From an uncultured bacterium (GTDB lineage: Bacteria; Bacillota; Clostridia; Christensenellales; HGM11417), in the NCBI GenBank assembly GCA_905215695.1, contig CAJMQN010000003.1:1-64000 (forward strand): a stretch of 64,000 bases of DNA. The letters are read 5' to 3'. The first letter of the stretch is position 1; each line of letters opens with the position of its first letter. Of this stretch, positions 25,216 to 33,496 are shown in pieces. A model generated the notes under the pieces. That model searched no databases and had not been told where the DNA came from. It saw only the letters and a program-made list of their open reading frames with translations. The translations under genes were made by a program, and so were the position numbers.

Positions 25216-25509
25216 ATGTTTGCAGTTATTGTGAGCGGCGGGAAACAGTACAAGGTCAGCCAAGGCGACCTCGTATCTGTGGACAAGATCGCCGGAGAAA
25301 AGGGCGACAAAGTCAGCTTTGACGCGATTGCCTATTTCGACGGCAAGGAAGTCAAGACCTCTCCCGTCAAAGTGACGGCGGAGATTCAGGATCAGATGCT
25401 CGCCGACAAAATCATCGTCTTTAAATACAAGGCGAAGAAGAACGAGAGAAAGAAACAGGGCCACAGACAGCCCTTTACCAAGCTCAAGATCGTTGAGATC
25501 AAGGCATAA
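25216..25509 (+). CDS. rplU: 50S ribosomal protein L21
   Basis: 97 residues. MFAVIVSGGKQYKV at the start and KAKKNERKKQGHRQPFTKL near the end are L21 signatures; length is standard (about 103). Start at 25216 preceded by GGAGG; an open frame back to 25120 belongs to the leader. Binds 23S rRNA in the large subunit. rpmA follows 20 bases later without the usual intervening prp gene. Confidence 0.96.
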   Translation: MFAVIVSGGKQYKVSQGDLVSVDKIAGEKGDKVSFDAIAYFDGKEVKTSPVKVTAEIQDQMLADKIIVFKYKAKKNERKKQGHRQPFTKLKIVEIKA

Positions 25510-25529
25510 CGAGAGGAGGGTATCGAAAA

Positions 25530-25805
25530 ATGTTATTGACCACCATCGTATTTGCGCATAAGAAGGGCGTCGGTTCCTCGAGAAACGGACGCGACAGCGA
25601 GTCCAAACGTCTCGGCGCCAAGCGCGCGGACGGACAGTTCGTGCTCGCGGGCAATATTCTTGTCCGGCAGAGAGGCACCAAGATCCACCCCGGCACAAAC
25701 GTCGGGATCGGCAAGGACGATACGCTCTTCGCGCTCGCGGACGGCATCGTGCGGTTCGAACCGCTCGGAAAGGATAAGAAACAGGTCAGCGTTTACAGCG
25801 AGTAA
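25530..25805 (+). CDS. rpmA: 50S ribosomal protein L27 (with N-terminal extension)
   Basis: 91 residues. AHKKGVGSSRNGRDSESKRL and GNILVRQRGTKIHPGTNVG are classic L27. The N-terminal tail reaches the peptidyl transferase centre. It begins MLLTTIVF before AHKKG, which resembles the Firmicutes extension (MLKLNLQFF in Staphylococcus) that the Prp protease must remove. Prp is normally encoded between rplU and rpmA, yet that gap is only 20 bases here. SD GAGAGGAGG. Confidence 0.95.
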   Translation: MLLTTIVFAHKKGVGSSRNGRDSESKRLGAKRADGQFVLAGNILVRQRGTKIHPGTNVGIGKDDTLFALADGIVRFEPLGKDKKQVSVYSE

Positions 25806-25812
25806 TGATGAG

Positions 25813-25842
25813 GGCGGGGTGATTTCACCCTGCCTTTTTTTT
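25813..25842 (+). terminator. Terminator of rplU-rpmA
   Basis: A 9-bp stem GGCGGGGTG/CACCCTGCC (one wobble) with loop ATTT is followed by eight T residues. Confidence 0.85.
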
Positions 25843-25882
25843 ACATTTCCGAAATCGCCTGCGAATAACGCAACGCAGGAGG

Positions 25883-25973
25883 GGGAGGAGATTGGATGAT
25901 TCGCTTGCCGGAGGTCGGGAGGATAACGGATGATTCGCTGTGTCGCAGAACGGGAGGGTAACGGATGATTTCG
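25883..25973 (+). repeat. Triplicated start-site repeat
   Basis: Three copies, spaced 34 and 35 bases, of GGGAGG-n(6-7)-GGATGATT(T)CG begin at 25883, 25917 and 25952. Each contains an SD-like GGGAGG followed by an ATG; the third is the start region of the glycosylase gene. Confidence 0.65.
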
Positions 25974-26816
25974 ACGGAAACCGAATTCTTTGACCCTGCC
26001 TGCATCGCGGAAAGCGGGCAGATGTTTCGCTTTTCGGAGAAAAACGGGGAATATACGTTTTTTTCCAAAAATGATGCCGCAAAAATAGTGAAATCCTGCG
26101 GGAAATATGGTATAATAGTCTATAATATCCAATCGAGCGACGACTCCTATTTTCAAAACTACTTCGACCTCCGCAGAGACTACCGCGGGATTCGGGAAAG
26201 ACTCGGCTCGTTTTCGCAGCTTTCGGAGGCTCTTGCGTTCGGAAGGGGAATGCGCATCTTGCGGCAGGACCCCTTCGAAACCCTTGTCGGATTTCTCGTT
26301 TCGCAGAACAACCATATTCCCCGCATCCGAGGGATTATGGAGCGGCTGTGCGAGAGGCTCGGAGAGGAGCGGGAGTTTGGGGGCGAGAGGTATTTTACCT
26401 TCCCCACCCCAGAGCGCATGGCGAAAGAGGGGGAGACCTTCTACCGCGAAATCGGCGCGGGATACCGCGCACCCTATCTCGCAAACTCCGCGCGCCGCGC
26501 CGCCGAAACCGACTTTTCCGCGCTCCGAAAACTCCCAGACGCGGAATTGCGGGAGGAAATCCTAAAGTTCCCCGGCGTCGGACCCAAAGTTCGGGATTGT
26601 ATCCTGCTCTTCGGATTCGGGAGGGAAGGCGCGTTCCCGGTGGATACCTGGATCGAGAAGGTCTATCACGAACGGTTCGGCGGAAGAGAGACCGACCGCG
26701 CGAAGATGACTTCTTACTTTGAGGAACTCTTCGGAGAGGATTCCGGATACGCACAGCAACTGCTGTTCTATCATGCCCGTAAAACCAAAAATAAAATTGG
26801 GGGACAACCAATATGA
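25965..26816 (+). CDS. 8-oxoguanine DNA glycosylase (OGG-type HhH-GPD)
   Basis: 283 residues. An N-terminal beta domain is followed by DPFETLVGFLVSQNNHIPRI, the QNN helix typical of OGG1-like enzymes. The hairpin LKFPGVGPKVRDCILLF holds the catalytic lysine of GPKV, and FPVDTW the catalytic aspartate. It excises oxidised guanine and may cleave the strand as a lyase. The preferred start is at 25965 with GGGAGGG nearby. Its stop overlaps the start of the NYN gene by 4 bases. Confidence 0.85.
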   Translation: MISTETEFFDPACIAESGQMFRFSEKNGEYTFFSKNDAAKIVKSCGKYGIIVYNIQSSDDSYFQNYFDLRRDYRGIRERLGSFSQLSEALAFGRGMRILRQDPFETLVGFLVSQNNHIPRIRGIMERLCERLGEEREFGGERYFTFPTPERMAKEGETFYREIGAGYRAPYLANSARRAAETDFSALRKLPDAELREEILKFPGVGPKVRDCILLFGFGREGAFPVDTWIEKVYHERFGGRETDRAKMTSYFEELFGEDSGYAQQLLFYHARKTKNKIGGQPI

Positions 26817-27508
26817 AGAAAATGAAACTTGCCCTTTTGTGCGACATCGACAACGCGCAGATTTCCGTTGACGCCTTCAACGCCGTCACCGAAAAGTTCG
26901 GCAAAGACGCCGAGATCGTGACCGGCAAGCTCTACGGTTATTCCGACCGCCGGCACAAGGGGTTTTCGGAGGTCGTGAACGCGAGCTGTTTCGAGATTGC
27001 CGGCACCATGCGGTATAAGAAGAGAAGTTCGCAGATGGACGTCCGTATTCTCATCGACGCCGTTGCGCTCGCGCAGGAGTCCTACATAGACGGGTTTGTC
27101 ATCGTGGCGGGCGCGGGGGATTTTGCACCCCTTCTCGCCTATCTCAAGAGCAAGGGAAAGTACGTTGCCGGGGCGTTTGCGAATCCTGAGAACGCGCTCT
27201 ATTGCGACGAGACGGTGGAACTGCCCGAGGAAGCGAAAGAGGAGAAGCCCGCGCCTGCGGCGAAGGAATCCGTGAAGGCGGAGGAGTCCCTCAAAGAGGA
27301 AGAGGTCGCGCCCGTTCCCGAGCGTGCGGCTGTTTCCGAGCGTGCGCCTGTTCTTGAGCGTGCGCCCGAGGAAAAACCCGCGCCGGAGCAGGTTCGGACG
27401 GAAGAGCCCGCGCCCGAGGCGTCTGCGGAAGAGAAGAGCGAGGCGAGCACCGCGGATATTTTTGCGGAGCTTGAGAAGATCGTCAAGGAATTTGCGTCCA
27501 AAAAGTAG
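26813..27508 (+). CDS. NYN-domain (LabA/DUF88-like) protein
   Basis: 231 residues. Residues 1-140 are an NYN/PIN-like fold with the acidic set LLCDIDNAQI, QMDVRILIDAV and VAGAGDFAPLL, suggesting a metal-dependent RNase. The C-terminal 90 residues are a low-complexity E/P/A linker with near-repeats (SERAPVLERAPEEKPAPE) and a short final helix (FAELEKIVKEFASKK). Many family members have a winged-helix OST-HTH/LOTUS domain here instead. Translationally coupled to the glycosylase gene. Confidence 0.75.
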   Translation: MKKMKLALLCDIDNAQISVDAFNAVTEKFGKDAEIVTGKLYGYSDRRHKGFSEVVNASCFEIAGTMRYKKRSSQMDVRILIDAVALAQESYIDGFVIVAGAGDFAPLLAYLKSKGKYVAGAFANPENALYCDETVELPEEAKEEKPAPAAKESVKAEESLKEEEVAPVPERAAVSERAPVLERAPEEKPAPEQVRTEEPAPEASAEEKSEASTADIFAELEKIVKEFASKK

Positions 27509-27613
27509 GGCGCGCGATAACATGCGTGAATAACGCGGGCGCTAATCGGCGCGGAACGTTCGGATTTTCGAGCGTTTCAAACGGATAGCGACCCTGCGGG
27601 AGGAGTTTTGTTT

Positions 27614-27817
27614 ATGGCTAAAGTTAGGATTGACAAGGAAGAGTGCAAGGGCTGCGGTCTTTGCGTGGAGAACTGCCCCAAAAAGATTTTGGAGCTCTCC
27701 GACCGTGAAATGAACGCGATGGGTTATTACTTCGCACGGGTCAACGACATCGACAAGTGCATCGGCTGCGCCATGTGCGCCATGATGTGCCCCGATTGCG
27801 TGATCGTCGTCGAGTAA
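27614..27817 (+). CDS. korD: 2-oxoacid:ferredoxin oxidoreductase, delta (ferredoxin) subunit
   Basis: 67 residues with two 4Fe-4S motifs, CKGCGLCVENCP and CIGCAMCAMMCP, in a bacterial 2[4Fe-4S] ferredoxin fold. It moves electrons from the TPP catalytic subunit to free ferredoxin. Start at 27614 with GGAGG; first gene of a tightly packed four-gene operon (delta, alpha, beta, gamma), 12 bases before the alpha gene. Confidence 0.9.
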   Translation: MAKVRIDKEECKGCGLCVENCPKKILELSDREMNAMGYYFARVNDIDKCIGCAMCAMMCPDCVIVVE

Positions 27818-27829
27818 AGGAGGCTGTTT

Positions 27830-28891
27830 ATGGCAAGAAAACTGATGAAGGGCAACGAGGCGATTGCCGAAGCCGCTGTCCGCGCGGGCTGCCGCGGGTT
27901 CTTCGGATATCCGATTACCCCACAGAACGAGATTCCCGAATACATGAGCCGCAGAATGCCCGAGGTGGGCGGCGCCTTCGTTCAGGCGGAGAGCGAGGTT
28001 GCGGCAATCAATATGGTTTACGGAGCCGCCGCGGCGGGCTGTCGGGCGATGACGAGTTCGTCAAGCCCCGGAATCAGCCTCAAGCAGGAGGGGCTCTCCT
28101 ACATAGCGGCGGCGGACCTTCCCTGCGTCGTCGTCAATATGGTTCGCTCGGGTCCCGGACTCGGCGGGATTCAGCCCGCGCAGTGCGACTACTTTCAGGC
28201 GGTCAAGGGGGGCGGTCACGGCGATTATCATCTCATCGTGCTCGCGCCCGCGTCCATTCAGGAGGCGGTGGATATGACCTACGGCGCCTGGGACCTCGCC
28301 GAAAAATACCGCATGCCCGTTCTGCTCCTCGGCGACGGCATGATCGGTCAGATGATGGAGCCTGTCGAGCTCCCCGAAATGTTCGACCTCTCCACGCTGG
28401 GCGTGAGAGACTGGGAGCTGAACGGTTACGACGGAACGAGAGCGCGGGTCGTCTATAATACCCTGCGCATCGAGCCGGATATCTGCGAGGCGTACAATAT
28501 CGAACTCTTCAAGCGGTATGAACTTCTGAATGCCAACGAGCAGAGCGCGGAGGAGTATCTCTGCGAGGACGCGGAAATCATTCTCGCCGCCTACGGCACC
28601 GTTTCCCGAATCTGCAAGAGCGCGATAACCGAACTCCGCAGGCAGGGGCACAAGGTCGGGTTGCTCCGTCCCCGTACGCTCTATCCCTTCCCCAAGGATA
28701 TTTTCAAAAAGTACGCGGAAATGCCGCAGGTCAGGCGTTTTCTCTCCGTCGAGCTGTCAATGGGACAGATGGTCGAGGATGTGAAACTCGCGACGGAGTG
28801 CAAAAAACCCGTCGGGTTCTTCGGTCGGTGCGGCGGCAACGTCATGACCGAGGAAGAAATTATTTCGGCAGTGAAGAAGGCGGAGGCGTAA
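27830..28891 (+). CDS. 2-oxoacid:ferredoxin oxidoreductase, alpha subunit (VorB/KorA type)
   Basis: 353 residues. GYPITPQNEIPEYMS and FVQAESEVAAINMVYGAAAAG are the conserved pyrimidine-domain region, followed by SSPGISLKQEGLSYIAAADLP. With beta, gamma and delta it oxidises a 2-oxoacid plus CoA to acyl-CoA and CO2, reducing ferredoxin. Gene order and sequence style fit the 2-oxoisovalerate (Vor) or 2-oxoglutarate (Kor) enzyme; the substrate cannot be fixed from sequence alone. Confidence 0.9.
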   Translation: MARKLMKGNEAIAEAAVRAGCRGFFGYPITPQNEIPEYMSRRMPEVGGAFVQAESEVAAINMVYGAAAAGCRAMTSSSSPGISLKQEGLSYIAAADLPCVVVNMVRSGPGLGGIQPAQCDYFQAVKGGGHGDYHLIVLAPASIQEAVDMTYGAWDLAEKYRMPVLLLGDGMIGQMMEPVELPEMFDLSTLGVRDWELNGYDGTRARVVYNTLRIEPDICEAYNIELFKRYELLNANEQSAEEYLCEDAEIILAAYGTVSRICKSAITELRRQGHKVGLLRPRTLYPFPKDIFKKYAEMPQVRRFLSVELSMGQMVEDVKLATECKKPVGFFGRCGGNVMTEEEIISAVKKAEA

Positions 28892-28892
28892 G

Positions 28893-29624
28893 ATGGCTGT
28901 TTTTCATAAGACTAAATGTTTGACGGATACGAGACTGCACTACTGCCCCGGATGTACGCACGGTATCGTGCATCGGCTCATCGCGGAAAGCGTCGAGGAA
29001 CTCGGCATGGCGGCGGATACCATCGGGGTTTCTCCGGTCGGCTGTGCGGTCTTTGCGGACAAGTATTTCAATTTCGATATGATCGAGGCTGCGCACGGAA
29101 GAGCGCCCGCCGTTGCGACGGGAATCAAGCGCGCAAAGCCCAATAAGCTCGTCTTTACCTATCAGGGGGACGGCGACCTCGCGAGCATCGGCATGGCGGA
29201 GACCGTGCATTCGGCGGCGAGAAACGAAAATATCACGATTATCTTTATCAATAACGGGATTTACGGCATGACGGGGGGACAGATGGCGCCCACCACGCTC
29301 ATGGGCGCAAAGGCTACCACCTGCGTAAACGGACGCGCGCCCGTCAACGGCTATCCCATCAAGGTCTGCGAGATGCTCGCTACGCTCGAGGGACCGCGAT
29401 TCATCGCCCGCGTCTCTACGCACGACGTCAAAAACGTCATCAACGCCAAGAAAGTCATCAAAAAGGCTTTGAACAATCAGCTCGAGGGCAAGGGCTTTTC
29501 CCTCGTCGAGGTGCTCACCACCTGCCCCACGAACTGGGGCATTACGCCCGTGCAGGCGTCCGAATACGTCCGGGACAAAGCCATTCCGTTCTACCCGCTC
29601 GGGACCTATAAGGAGGTGGAATGA
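28893..29624 (+). CDS. 2-oxoacid:ferredoxin oxidoreductase, beta (TPP) subunit
   Basis: 243 residues. CPGCTHGIVHRLIAE at the start and the TPP-binding stretch GDGDLASIGMAETVHSAARN ... NNGIYGMTGGQMAPTT are diagnostic. It holds thiamine pyrophosphate and the catalytic site. The start is 2 bases after the alpha stop; its stop overlaps the gamma start, so all subunits are probably made in equal amounts. Confidence 0.92.
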   Translation: MAVFHKTKCLTDTRLHYCPGCTHGIVHRLIAESVEELGMAADTIGVSPVGCAVFADKYFNFDMIEAAHGRAPAVATGIKRAKPNKLVFTYQGDGDLASIGMAETVHSAARNENITIIFINNGIYGMTGGQMAPTTLMGAKATTCVNGRAPVNGYPIKVCEMLATLEGPRFIARVSTHDVKNVINAKKVIKKALNNQLEGKGFSLVEVLTTCPTNWGITPVQASEYVRDKAIPFYPLGTYKEVE

Positions 29625-30163
29625 TGAGTCACAAGATCATTTGCGCCGGATTCGGCGGACAGGGAGTTCTCTCCATCGGTACCATGCTCGCGTACTCCGC
29701 GATGACGGAGGGGAAGGAGGTTTCCTGGCTTCCCTCCTACGGACCGGAGATGCGGGGGGGCACTGCGAATTGTTCGGTCAATATCTCCGAAGAGCCCATC
29801 GCCTCTCCCATCGTCACAAAGCCGGACGTGCTCATCGTCATGAATACGCCCTCTTTGACCAAGTTCGAGGACGCGGTCGTCCCCGGCGGCACGATTATCG
29901 TCAACAGTTCGCTCATCGATAAAAAGGTGACGCGCACGGACGTCAAGGTCTATTACGTTCCCGCAAACGAAAAGGCGCAGGAGCTCGGGACTTCGCGCGC
30001 CGCGAATATCTATATCCTCGGCGTCGTCAATAAAGTCTGCGGACTGTTAAAGCACGAGAGCGTCAAAGAGGGAATCGCTTACAACTTTAAAAACAAGCAG
30101 AAACTCATTCCTCTCAACGAAAAAATCTACGAAATTGCTTATAACAGCGTCGAGAAGGAATAA
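29621..30163 (+). CDS. 2-oxoacid:ferredoxin oxidoreductase, gamma subunit
   Basis: 180 residues. ICAGFGGQGVLSIGTMLAYS and SYGPEMRGGTANCSVNIS are the standard gamma-domain motifs, which help bind CoA. Start at 29621 (ATGATG) overlaps the beta stop. Last gene of the operon; a terminator follows. Confidence 0.92.
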   Translation: MMSHKIICAGFGGQGVLSIGTMLAYSAMTEGKEVSWLPSYGPEMRGGTANCSVNISEEPIASPIVTKPDVLIVMNTPSLTKFEDAVVPGGTIIVNSSLIDKKVTRTDVKVYYVPANEKAQELGTSRAANIYILGVVNKVCGLLKHESVKEGIAYNFKNKQKLIPLNEKIYEIAYNSVEKE

Positions 30164-30172
30164 AAGTGCATG

Positions 30173-30202
30173 AAAATCCCGAACATTCTATTCGGGATTT
30201 TT
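30173..30202 (+). terminator. Terminator of the kor/vor operon
   Basis: An 11-bp stem AAAATCCCGAA/TTCGGGATTTT with a 7-base loop ending in a T run, 10 bases after the stop codon. Confidence 0.85.
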
Positions 30203-30272
30203 GCGTTTTCGGTTGAAACGCGATTTGAGTTTTAGGGAAAATATTACGTTACGCAAGGGGCAAGTTTGTTCT

Positions 30273-32666
30273 ATGGCTGAAAAGAAGGCGGAGCGGGTGG
30301 TCGAACGGTTCGACCCCGCAATCGATTGCGGACTCACTTCCGCGCAGGTCGAGGCAAGGCGCGGGGAGGATCTTCTCAACAACCTCAAGCAGAAGTCCGG
30401 GAAGAGCTATCTCTCCATTTTTCTCGGAAATATCTTTACCTATTTCAATATTCTGTGTTTCATCGTCGCGGGCGCGCTGATTGCGGTCGGCGCGTTTACC
30501 GACGTCTTTTTCCTCGTGATTATCTCGGCGAATATCATCATCGGAATCGGGCAGGAAATCAAGGCGAAACTCATGATCGGAAAGCTCAAGATTCTCTCGC
30601 AGGGTGAGGCGCGCGTCGTCCGCGACGGCGAGACCAAGAGCGTTCCGCTCGCCGAGCTCGCCCTCGACGACATCGTGATCCTTACCACGGGAAATCAGGT
30701 CAGTTCGGACTGCATTATCAAGGAGGGCACTGTCGATGTCAACGAGTCCATGCTCACCGGTGAGTCCGTCGCCGTCCGAAAGAAGGAGGGAGACCTTCTC
30801 TACGGGGGGAGTTTCATCGCGCTCGGCACCTGTTACGCGCGGGTCGAACACGTCAAAGAGGACAACTATATCCAAAAGCTGACCGCCAAAGCCAAGCAGT
30901 ACAAGAAGCCGAAGAGCGAAATTCTGCGAACGCTTTCGGTCATTATCCGAGTCATCGGCGTCATCATTATCCCCATTGCAATCCTCATGTTTTTCCACAA
31001 CAAGGCGCTCTCGGAGACCTTCGCGGAGGCCGTTCGCGGGACGGCGGGGTCTGTCATCGGCATGATTCCCGCGGGGCTGTTTCTGTTGACCTCGACCACG
31101 CTCGTCGTCGGAATCATCAAGCTCGCGAGAAAACACTGTCTCGTGCAGGATATGTACTGTATCGAGATGCTCGCCCGCGTCAACGTGCTCTGTCTCGACA
31201 AGACGGGGACGATCACGGACGGCAAGATGATCGTGCAGGACTATGTTCCGCTCGGGCTCGAGAGGGAGGACGCAGCGGAGGTGATTTCCTCCATGCAGGC
31301 GGCGCTGCAAGACAACAACTTTACGAGCATCGCGCTCGTGTCCTATTTCGGACAGGAAGGGAAGCGCAAGGCGGAGGAGATTCTGCCCTTTACCTCCGCG
31401 AACAAGTACAGCGCGGTGCGGTTTTCGGACGCGACGTACCTTCTGGGCGCGCCCGAATTCGTCATGAAGGAGCGTTCGGAGGAGCTCGAGACCCTCATTC
31501 ACGGCTACTCGTCGCAGGGACTCCGGGTGTTGCTCCTCGGGCGCACGGCGGGCGGAATCGCGGAGGATAAGGTGATCGGCGAAGTCGAGGCGATGGGGCT
31601 TGTCACGCTCTCGGACAATATCCGCGACGATACGATCGAGACCATTCAGTGGTTCAAGGACAACGATGTTTCGATTCGGGTCATCTCCGGAGACAATCCG
31701 CTCACCGTGTCCGAGGTCGCGAGGCGCGCCGGAATCGACGGGGCGGAAAAGTGGATCAGTCTCGAGGGCATGAGCCCCGAACAGGTGGTTGCGGTAGCGA
31801 ATTCCTACACCGTGTTCGGCAGGGTGACCCCCGACCAAAAGGCGGTGCTCGTGCGCGCGATCAAGGCGGTGGGGAATACCGTCGCCATGACCGGGGACGG
31901 TGTGAACGACATTCTCGCGCTCAAGGACGCGGATTGCGCGATTGCCATGGCTGCGGGCGCGGACGCCGCGAAAAACGTCTCCCACCTCGTTTTGATGGAC
32001 TCCAAATTTTCCTCCATGCCCCGCGTGGTGGAAGAGGGCAGAAAGGTCATCAACAACATTCAGCGGTCGAGCTCGCTCTTTCTCATGAAGACGGTGTTCA
32101 CCGTGCTCCTCTCCATCGGAATCATCTGCACGCCCGGGGTCGCCTATCCCTTCAGCCCCAAAAACCTCGTGCTCATGGAGGTCTGCGTCATCGGATTCCC
32201 CTCCTTCGTGCTCGCGCTCGAGCCGAACAGGGAACGGATCAAAGGGCATTTTCTGACACAGACCTTCTCCAAGGCAATCCCCAACGGACTCATTCTTCTC
32301 GCGTCCGTAATTGCCATGCTCGTCTATAACAGCTTTATCGAGGTCAGCCCCGAAGAACTCGAGGCGATGTGCGTCCTCGCGCTCTCCTTCGTCAGTTTCT
32401 GGCTCTTAATTGACCTCTGTATTCCCATCAACTGGATTCGCGCGGCGATGCTTGCCGCAATGGCGGGCGTCTGCGTCTTTATCATCGGCGTCATGCCCGG
32501 ATTTATCGGGCTTGTTCCGCTCAATGTGGACGAAATGCTTGTCATCTCCGTCGTCGTGCTCGCCTGCTATCCCGCGGGACAGATCCTGAATTATATCTCG
32601 AGATTCGTCTTTAAGACCATCGACGAGCACAGGCACGCGCGCCGGAAAGAGGGGAAGAGCGAATAG
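30273..32666 (+). CDS. P-type cation-transporting ATPase
   Basis: 797 residues. In order: actuator domain with MLTGESVAV, phosphorylation motif CLDKTGTITD (Asp309), and the hinge MTGDGVNDILALKDADCAIAM with the HAD domain. Membrane helices lie before the actuator, on either side of residues 250-300 and in the last 170 residues. There is no N-terminal heavy-metal domain and no CPC, so it is not a copper or cadmium pump. The overall style is that of the CtpE/MgtA-like group (Ca2+, Mg2+ or other divalent ions). Start at 30273 chosen at MAEKK; the 24 residues before it lie over the previous terminator. Confidence 0.85.
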   Translation: MAEKKAERVVERFDPAIDCGLTSAQVEARRGEDLLNNLKQKSGKSYLSIFLGNIFTYFNILCFIVAGALIAVGAFTDVFFLVIISANIIIGIGQEIKAKLMIGKLKILSQGEARVVRDGETKSVPLAELALDDIVILTTGNQVSSDCIIKEGTVDVNESMLTGESVAVRKKEGDLLYGGSFIALGTCYARVEHVKEDNYIQKLTAKAKQYKKPKSEILRTLSVIIRVIGVIIIPIAILMFFHNKALSETFAEAVRGTAGSVIGMIPAGLFLLTSTTLVVGIIKLARKHCLVQDMYCIEMLARVNVLCLDKTGTITDGKMIVQDYVPLGLEREDAAEVISSMQAALQDNNFTSIALVSYFGQEGKRKAEEILPFTSANKYSAVRFSDATYLLGAPEFVMKERSEELETLIHGYSSQGLRVLLLGRTAGGIAEDKVIGEVEAMGLVTLSDNIRDDTIETIQWFKDNDVSIRVISGDNPLTVSEVARRAGIDGAEKWISLEGMSPEQVVAVANSYTVFGRVTPDQKAVLVRAIKAVGNTVAMTGDGVNDILALKDADCAIAMAAGADAAKNVSHLVLMDSKFSSMPRVVEEGRKVINNIQRSSSLFLMKTVFTVLLSIGIICTPGVAYPFSPKNLVLMEVCVIGFPSFVLALEPNRERIKGHFLTQTFSKAIPNGLILLASVIAMLVYNSFIEVSPEELEAMCVLALSFVSFWLLIDLCIPINWIRAAMLAAMAGVCVFIIGVMPGFIGLVPLNVDEMLVISVVVLACYPAGQILNYISRFVFKTIDEHRHARRKEGKSE

Positions 32667-32698
32667 CGAAAATTCCGCGCATATTCCCGAGGGCTTGG

Positions 32699-32744
32699 AC
32701 ATACCTTACAAGTAGCGGGACCCAACGGTCCGATGGAGGTATGT
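32699..32744 (+). promoter_or_regulatory. Leader stem that sequesters an SD
   Basis: ACATACCT (32699-32706) is complementary to AGGTATGT (32737-32744), which includes the end of the GGAGG site of the next gene; an inner hairpin GGACC-CAAC-GGTCC sits between. The pairing would hide the ribosome site. Confidence 0.4.
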
Positions 32745-32748
32745 TCTT

Positions 32749-33420
32749 ATGAAAAAAATCGGCGCATTGTTGTGTGCGGTCTGCGCTTTTTTTGCGCTTG
32801 CGGTCACGGGCTGCGGAAAGCCCGACGAATACGAAACCTACCGCGGGCAGATTTCCGAGGTACGGGACGTCTATTTCTGCGGGGAGAGCGAACACTTTGA
32901 AGTCGAGGTGGTCTCGGGCAGACGGGAGGATCCCTTCCGCGCGGACGGCATCCCCGAGGAGACCGAAAAGTTCTTTCTCGTTCTGGTCTATCCCAAGCTC
33001 GACCTCGAGCGCAGGGACATTTCCGTCACCTTCGAGGCGGACCGTCCCTATCAGGCAAAGCTCCTCAAGAATCCCGCCTTCGACAGCTATGCTTACGATT
33101 TCGGAGCGGTGGAACGTGTTCCGCAGAATTTCCGCATGGAGCTCTCCTGTGAGATTTTTATTGAGGAAGTGACTCTGCTCCGCGCGAGCTCGGAGGTCAC
33201 GGTCAGTGCGGACGATGTATTGAAGCTCGGAATCGACGCCTTCCACGAAAAAGACGACTGGCAGCAGCGCGAACTCGAGGGCTTTGAAATCGGAATCCGG
33301 CTCGTCCGCGACCGGGAGCGGAACGGCGAGCTGTGCTGGCACTTTTTGATGGTGTTCCGCGACGGGACGGTTTGGGGAAAGATTTTCGAGGCGATGCCCG
33401 AGGCAGGAGAGGAGCAATAG
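32749..33420 (+). CDS. Predicted lipoprotein, unknown function
   Basis: 223 residues. MKKIGALLCAVCAFFALAVTGC is a lipoprotein signal with lipobox AVTGC, so it should be anchored on the outer face of the membrane. The mature part alternates beta strands (EHFEVEVVSG, ERRDISVTFEAD, FRMELSCEIFIEEV) and has no recognised motif. Its SD may be masked by a leader stem. The stop codon lies in a duplicated 28-base repeat. Confidence 0.6.
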   Translation: MKKIGALLCAVCAFFALAVTGCGKPDEYETYRGQISEVRDVYFCGESEHFEVEVVSGRREDPFRADGIPEETEKFFLVLVYPKLDLERRDISVTFEADRPYQAKLLKNPAFDSYAYDFGAVERVPQNFRMELSCEIFIEEVTLLRASSEVTVSADDVLKLGIDAFHEKDDWQQRELEGFEIGIRLVRDRERNGELCWHFLMVFRDGTVWGKIFEAMPEAGEEQ

Positions 33421-33462
33421 CGTTTTCCAAGGCAGAGAGGAGCAATAGCGTTTTTCAAGGCG
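33407..33462 (+). repeat. Tandem 28-base repeat across a stop codon
   Basis: GAGAGGAGCAATAGCGTTTT... occurs at 33407-33434 and 33435-33462 with two differences; a third degenerate copy runs to about 33494. The first copy carries the lipoprotein stop codon (TAG) and the array ends at the next gene's start. Confidence 0.75.
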
Positions 33463-33496
33463 CGAGGCGGAAGCGATAGAGTGTTTCGAGGTACAT

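Noticed and set aside
30249..32249. 666-codon minus-strand frame opposite the P-type ATPase
   Set aside because: Shadow of a gene whose DKTGT and GDGVND motifs are unambiguous.
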